DNA of 6,845 nt from Anaerolineales bacterium (GTDB lineage: Bacteria; Chloroflexota; Anaerolineae; Anaerolineales; Villigracilaceae). The position numbers and the translations under genes are program-made. Shown here in pieces: positions 4,356 to 6,845 of the stretch (position 1 is the first letter of the stretch; each line of letters begins with the position of its first letter). The stretch lies in the NCBI GenBank assembly GCA_016789485.1, contig JAEURE010000146.1, positions 1 to 6,845 of the forward strand. The letters run 5' to 3'. The notes below the pieces were generated by a model. It searched no databases. It worked only from the letters and a program-made list of their open reading frames with translations, and was not told where the DNA came from.

Positions 4356-6017
4356 ATGGCTATCGATTCCGCTCGCGTTGAAACGCTCCGCAAGAAACCC
4401 ATTGATGGACAGGCATTTAAACGCCTGATCGATGCAGGTGTGACCTGGCTCCGCACAAACAAGGATATTGTCAATGCTTTAAATGTGTTTCCCGTGCCTG
4501 ATGGTGACACAGGCACAAACATGACTTTGACCCTGCAAGCCGCATGGAATGAGATTAAGGACTTGGGCACGCGCAATCTTAGTGAGATGGCAGCGGCGGT
4601 TTCCAAAGGGGCGTTGATGGGAGCGCGCGGCAACTCCGGCGTAATCACCAGCCAGATTCTGCGCGGATTTTCGCGCGGCGTGCACGAGAAGAGTGTGCTG
4701 GACAAGGAGACTCTTGTCAAGGCATTTGGCGAAGCGCGGGATACGGCTTATAAGGGTGTTGTCCGCCCTGTGGAAGGGACGATCTTAACCGTCATTAAAG
4801 AAGTTGCCATAGCAACAGAAGCAGCTTTAGGGTCCGCGAAAGATGCGTTTGATATCCTCGAAGTGGCTGTAAAAGCCGCAGATGAAGCTGTCAAGAGAAC
4901 GCCCGAAATGCTCCCAGTCCTAAAGCAGGCTGGTGTAGTGGACTCAGGCGGCAAAGGATTGTTCTTTATCCTTGAAGGGATGCTGCGTCATGTTTATGGC
5001 GAATCGCTGGAGACGCCGACAATGAAGGTTCAAGCCATGTCTGCGATGGATTTGCAGGGCGCAATGGAAGAAGTGGAAGAAGGACAGGACTACGAAGTGG
5101 TAGTGGATTTTGTGCCGACTGGCGAACTTGACCTTGGTGCGTTCTATGGAAAACTCGAAGAGATGGGCACATCCATTCAGGTGGGCGAGGGCGAAGGGAT
5201 GTATCGCATGCACATCCACGTGCCGACCGAGAACCGTTATGTTCCAATTGATTACATCATGGGGATTGGCACAGTCACGAAAGTAGCGATTGAAAACCTG
5301 CTGGCGCAAATGGACGATATTCAAAAATCTTCACAAATCAGTTTTGCAACAGTGGAACCCGGCAATATTGCAGTAGTAGTGGTTTCGCCGGGAGCCGGCT
5401 TGAGCCGTATTTTTGCAAGTTTGGGTGTGGCGGCTGTTGTTTCAGGCGGGCAGACCATGAACCCATCCACACAGGATATTTTGAGTTCGTTCGAGAATCT
5501 GCCCACCGACAAGATCATTATTCTTCCAAATAACAAGAACATCATTATGGCGGCCAACCAAGCGAAAGATGTGACGGTGAAGCAGGTGCAGGTAGTGCCG
5601 ACTCGTACCGTTCCACAGGGGCTTGCCGCCATGCTCTCGCTCATCCCAGATGGGGACGTGGAAGCTGTTGCCCAGAAGATGACCAAAGCGATCAGCGGCG
5701 TGAAGACTGGTGAAATTACCGTTGCCACCCGTTCCGTGGAGATTGACGGTGTGGTCGTCAAAGACGGTCAGGTCATTGCCTTATTAGACGGCAAGCTCGT
5801 CGTTTCTGCCGAAACCGTGGAACAAGGTGTGATGGATTTGCTCGAAAAAGCCGAGGCTTCTGAGCATGAAATTGTCACCCTCTTTTATGGCGAAGGCATG
5901 TCTCATGCTGAAGCCAACCGCATTGCGGATGTGATCCGCACGAAATACTCCTCACTTGAAGTGGAAGTGCAGGAAGGCGCGCAGCCGCATTATCAGTTCA
6001 TCATCTCGATCGAGTAG
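4356..6017 (+). CDS. DAK2-domain kinase, FakA/YloV-like (fatty acid kinase, ATP-binding component)
   Basis: A 553-residue protein of normal FakA/YloV length. In Firmicutes FakA phosphorylates a fatty acid presented by the carrier FakB, giving acyl-phosphate for phospholipid synthesis. The N-terminal DhaL/DAK2 kinase domain (about 20-215) has the ATP/Mg signature VFPVPDGDTGTNM with D49 and D51, GARGNSGVI (89-97) and GVVDSGGKG (193-201). The middle domain contains HIH (H286, H288). The C-terminal domain, thought to dock FakB, runs to the typical ending QPHYQFIISIE. In the middle domain the segment normally carrying a cysteine (YCTEF-like) reads YEVVVDF (246-252) without one. AGGAG at 4340-4344 lies 11 bases before the ATG and overlaps the upstream stop. 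No fakB (DegV-family) gene lies in this window, so the fatty-acid role rests on family and synteny; another DAK2 substrate is possible. Confidence 0.93.
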   Translation: MAIDSARVETLRKKPIDGQAFKRLIDAGVTWLRTNKDIVNALNVFPVPDGDTGTNMTLTLQAAWNEIKDLGTRNLSEMAAAVSKGALMGARGNSGVITSQILRGFSRGVHEKSVLDKETLVKAFGEARDTAYKGVVRPVEGTILTVIKEVAIATEAALGSAKDAFDILEVAVKAADEAVKRTPEMLPVLKQAGVVDSGGKGLFFILEGMLRHVYGESLETPTMKVQAMSAMDLQGAMEEVEEGQDYEVVVDFVPTGELDLGAFYGKLEEMGTSIQVGEGEGMYRMHIHVPTENRYVPIDYIMGIGTVTKVAIENLLAQMDDIQKSSQISFATVEPGNIAVVVVSPGAGLSRIFASLGVAAVVSGGQTMNPSTQDILSSFENLPTDKIIILPNNKNIIMAANQAKDVTVKQVQVVPTRTVPQGLAAMLSLIPDGDVEAVAQKMTKAISGVKTGEITVATRSVEIDGVVVKDGQVIALLDGKLVVSAETVEQGVMDLLEKAEASEHEIVTLFYGEGMSHAEANRIADVIRTKYSSLEVEVQEGAQPHYQFIISIE

Positions 6018-6069
6018 GAAAACAAAAAGAGACGGTCGCCTCTCAGGCGACCGTCTCTTTTTGTTTTCC
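6017..6069. terminator. Bidirectional intrinsic terminator, 25-bp perfect stem
   Basis: Bases 6017-6041 pair without a mismatch to 6045-6069 around the 3-base loop CTC. The G+C-rich core (GAGACGGTCGCCT) is flanked by A5 on the left and T5 on the right, so it works as an intrinsic terminator in both directions. It starts on the last base of the FakA-like stop codon and ends 3 bp before the stop of the convergent membrane gene. Confidence 0.93.
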
Positions 6070-6072
6070 GAA

Positions 6073-6845
6073 CTATTTTTTCCTGTAACTTGTCCTGATC
6101 AGCCCGTAAGCTGATTTCACCAGTTCAACCCCAGCCACGATGATGACAATGATCAAAGCGATCGAGAACGAGAGATTAAAGATTTTCATCAGCAGTTCGC
6201 CATTGACCGAGCTATCGGGGAAGTTTTTGAAAGACTCCGCCGTAAAGCCGACGATATTTGGCGTGCGCAAGATAATGACAGTTAATACAATGCTGGCTGC
6301 TTCAATAATGATCTTCGCCACTCGAGTGATGGGTGTCCATAAGGCGCTGCGGAGCAGGTAAATATCCAGCACGATTTCAGTGAAGAAGATCGCATTGATC
6401 CACGGGATGAACTTAAAGAACGCATCCGAGAACATGGGGATAAAGAATGGTTCACCTTCCGTGAAGACGAACATCCCTAAAATTTCAGGGTACAAATTCA
6501 AGATAGCCAGCCCGAGGAAAGTAAAGATGATCTCCGTGATCAACTCACCGCGCTTCACTGTATCTGGATCGGGTTCATTGGCGAGAGAGGCAGGATCCCA
6601 TTCGTCATCCGTCTTCAAGTCTTCAATTTGTGAGTCGGGTAACACGCGTTCCAGAATGGCAAAGACCAGCACGATGTGTCCGAAAGCTGTTATCACAGCA
6701 GAGACGATCCCAGCCATCCCTTTGCCGATGATGCTCACAAATTCCATGCCCATGAAGGGGGTATCGGTCACGGCGCGGATTCCCATCAAGATCACCAACA
6801 CTGTAACAAGCACGGTGGTAACGATCTTCAATACCATTAGGAAGG
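6073..6845 (-). CDS. Polytopic membrane protein, probable membrane part of a HAAS-domain protein (5' end outside window)
   Basis: The visible part is 254 residues from an ATG at 6837, but the frame stays open to the window edge (FL before the Met) and only CCTTCCTA is left upstream, with no ribosome site. The true N-terminus is therefore probably outside. Hydrophobic segments lie at about 2-22, 34-62, 100-125, 140-163, 172-193 and 218-240, suggesting six membrane helices, with an acidic loop between helices 2 and 3 (about 68-98, rich in D/E) and a basic tail ending RTSYRKK. The layout, with a hydrophobic segment starting 'VLKIV' and a W-containing acidic linker, resembles proteins that carry a cytoplasmic HAAS domain ahead of the membrane region, often encoded beside a PadR-type regulator. 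That resemblance is from memory. No catalytic motif is visible. Confidence 0.75.
   Translation of the reverse strand, partial: FLMVLKIVTTVLVTVLVILMGIRAVTDTPFMGMEFVSIIGKGMAGIVSAVITAFGHIVLVFAILERVLPDSQIEDLKTDDEWDPASLANEPDPDTVKRGELITEIIFTFLGLAILNLYPEILGMFVFTEGEPFFIPMFSDAFFKFIPWINAIFFTEIVLDIYLLRSALWTPITRVAKIIIEAASIVLTVIILRTPNIVGFTAESFKNFPDSSVNGELLMKIFNLSFSIALIIVIIVAGVELVKSAYGLIRTSYRKK

Noticed and set aside
5321..5761. Minus-strand 146-codon open frame opposite the FakA-like gene
   Set aside because: It lies wholly antisense to the middle of a well-supported gene and has low-complexity Thr/Ser/Pro content; a shadow frame.

Overview
The window reads as chromosomal DNA of a bacterium from the Chloroflexota, most likely the Anaerolineae. 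This is inferred from the gene set, moderate G+C, two genes whose -10 box almost touches the start codon (leaderless transcription), and the family style of the kinase, the zinc-type L28 and the FakA-like protein. No taxonomic marker long enough to prove it is present. The genes look like ordinary chromosomal housekeeping and regulation; I see no transposase, phage gene, CRISPR array, tRNA or rRNA.

Layout, left to right. (1) 2-151: the last 49 codons of a gene cut by the left edge, possibly a threonine-synthase-like PLP enzyme. (2) 152-556: about 400 bp with no convincing gene. Its left half (161-361) is crowded with small hairpins and a direct repeat and may be a dispersed repeat; its right half holds the promoter and a candidate operator of the next gene. 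(3) 557-1543: a LacI-family repressor. (4) 1689-2828: a membrane-tethered Ser/Thr protein kinase with a non-RD active site (HCD). (5) A terminator-like hairpin, then rpe (ribulose-phosphate 3-epimerase) at 2877-3554. (6) On the minus strand, rpmB (ribosomal protein L28) at 3610-3795, with its own terminator and promoter. (7) Divergent from rpmB, an Asp23/YloU-family gene (3985-4341) followed by a FakA/YloV-like DAK2 kinase gene (4356-6017), forming a two-gene operon closed by a perfect 25-bp hairpin. (8) On the minus strand, a polytopic membrane protein running off the right edge (6073-6845), probably the membrane part of a HAAS-domain protein.

The kinase - rpe - rpmB(reverse) - yloU - yloV order parallels the Bacillus subtilis prkC - cpgA - rpe - thiN - spoVM - rpmB - yloU - yloV region. 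It looks like a deeply conserved neighbourhood joining signalling, the pentose phosphate pathway, translation and phospholipid precursor supply. The LacI-type regulator has no sugar-utilisation genes beside it here and is probably a local, lineage-specific neighbour. I found no clearly novel system; the most interesting signals are this synteny, the leaderless promoters, the candidate LacI operator, the non-RD kinase and the hairpin-rich block.
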